DNA of 40,908 nt, taken from Pseudomonadota bacterium (GTDB lineage: Bacteria > Pseudomonadota > Alphaproteobacteria > Reyranellales > Reyranellaceae). The stretch is from the NCBI GenBank assembly GCA_018242505.1, contig JAFEBU010000046.1, forward strand, positions 1-40,908. Reading direction: 5' to 3'. Position numbers and translations under genes: made by a program. The notes under the pieces are model-generated. The model saw nothing but the letters and a program-made list of their open reading frames with translations, was not told the origin of the DNA and searched no databases. This document shows, in pieces, positions 40,888 through 40,908 of the stretch. How positions within the stretch are numbered: the first letter of the stretch is position 1; every line of letters starts with the position of its first letter.

Positions 40888-40908
40888 CTGAGCCTCAACG
40901 CAATGAGC

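Overview
The window is GC-rich, densely coded DNA from a free-living proteobacterium, almost certainly an alphaproteobacterium. The evidence is the gene families present: PxpABC, AcuI, an omega-amino-acid transaminase, TauD-type dioxygenases with a dipeptide-type ABC transporter, and a PchR-like regulator with a TonB receptor. It also carries many short palindromic intergenic repeats of the sort seen in Bradyrhizobium- and Reyranella-like genomes. The genus cannot be fixed from this sequence alone. No rRNA, tRNA, CRISPR array, prophage or replication origin was seen.

Layout. 1-3.0 kb: 5-oxoproline hydrolysis (pxpA facing away from pxpB-pxpC, with a palindromic repeat inserted between B and C). 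3.0-5.7 kb: a pirin bracketed by two copies of a REP-like repeat, then an acyl-CoA carboxylase beta subunit. 5.9-9.6 kb: two tandem paralogous polytopic membrane proteins facing away from a SAM methyltransferase. 9.7-13.7 kb: a 157-bp MITE-like element, a DenD-like dehydrogenase, a KefB/C-type antiporter, an endonuclease/exonuclease/phosphatase-fold protein, and a truncated IS481-type transposase. 13.7-19.3 kb: an iron-uptake locus with a strong Fur-box match, an AraC/PchR-like regulator, a TonB receptor, a methyltransferase, a PepSY membrane protein and a small membrane protein; the last four are tightly packed. 19.3-22.1 kb: a phospholipase-D/cardiolipin-synthase-like protein and a class III transaminase. 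22.1-22.9 kb: a decayed RelBE toxin-antitoxin module next to a 26-bp tandem repeat. 22.9-32.0 kb: acuI and an IclR regulator facing away from a long gene set: dioxygenase 1, periplasmic binding protein, ATPase, two permeases, ATPase, dioxygenase 2. The two paralogous dioxygenase genes carry the same 17-bp perfect palindrome about 68 bp before their start codons. 32.1-37.0 kb: a membrane-anchored patatin-like protein, a DUF423 protein and a complete DarTG toxin-antitoxin pair. 37.0-40.9 kb: an FkbM methyltransferase, a YgfZ-like protein and a gamma-glutamyltransferase-family protein, ending in a third copy of the REP-like repeat.

The two least ordinary functional units are both testable. The first is the IclR/palindrome-linked twin-dioxygenase plus peptide-type ABC transporter locus, whose substrate is unknown. 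The second is the Fur-box-associated receptor operon with a methyltransferase translationally coupled to a PepSY membrane protein. The window also records a lot of small-scale repeat activity: REP-like and MITE-like elements, tandem repeats, and 16-21-bp duplications.
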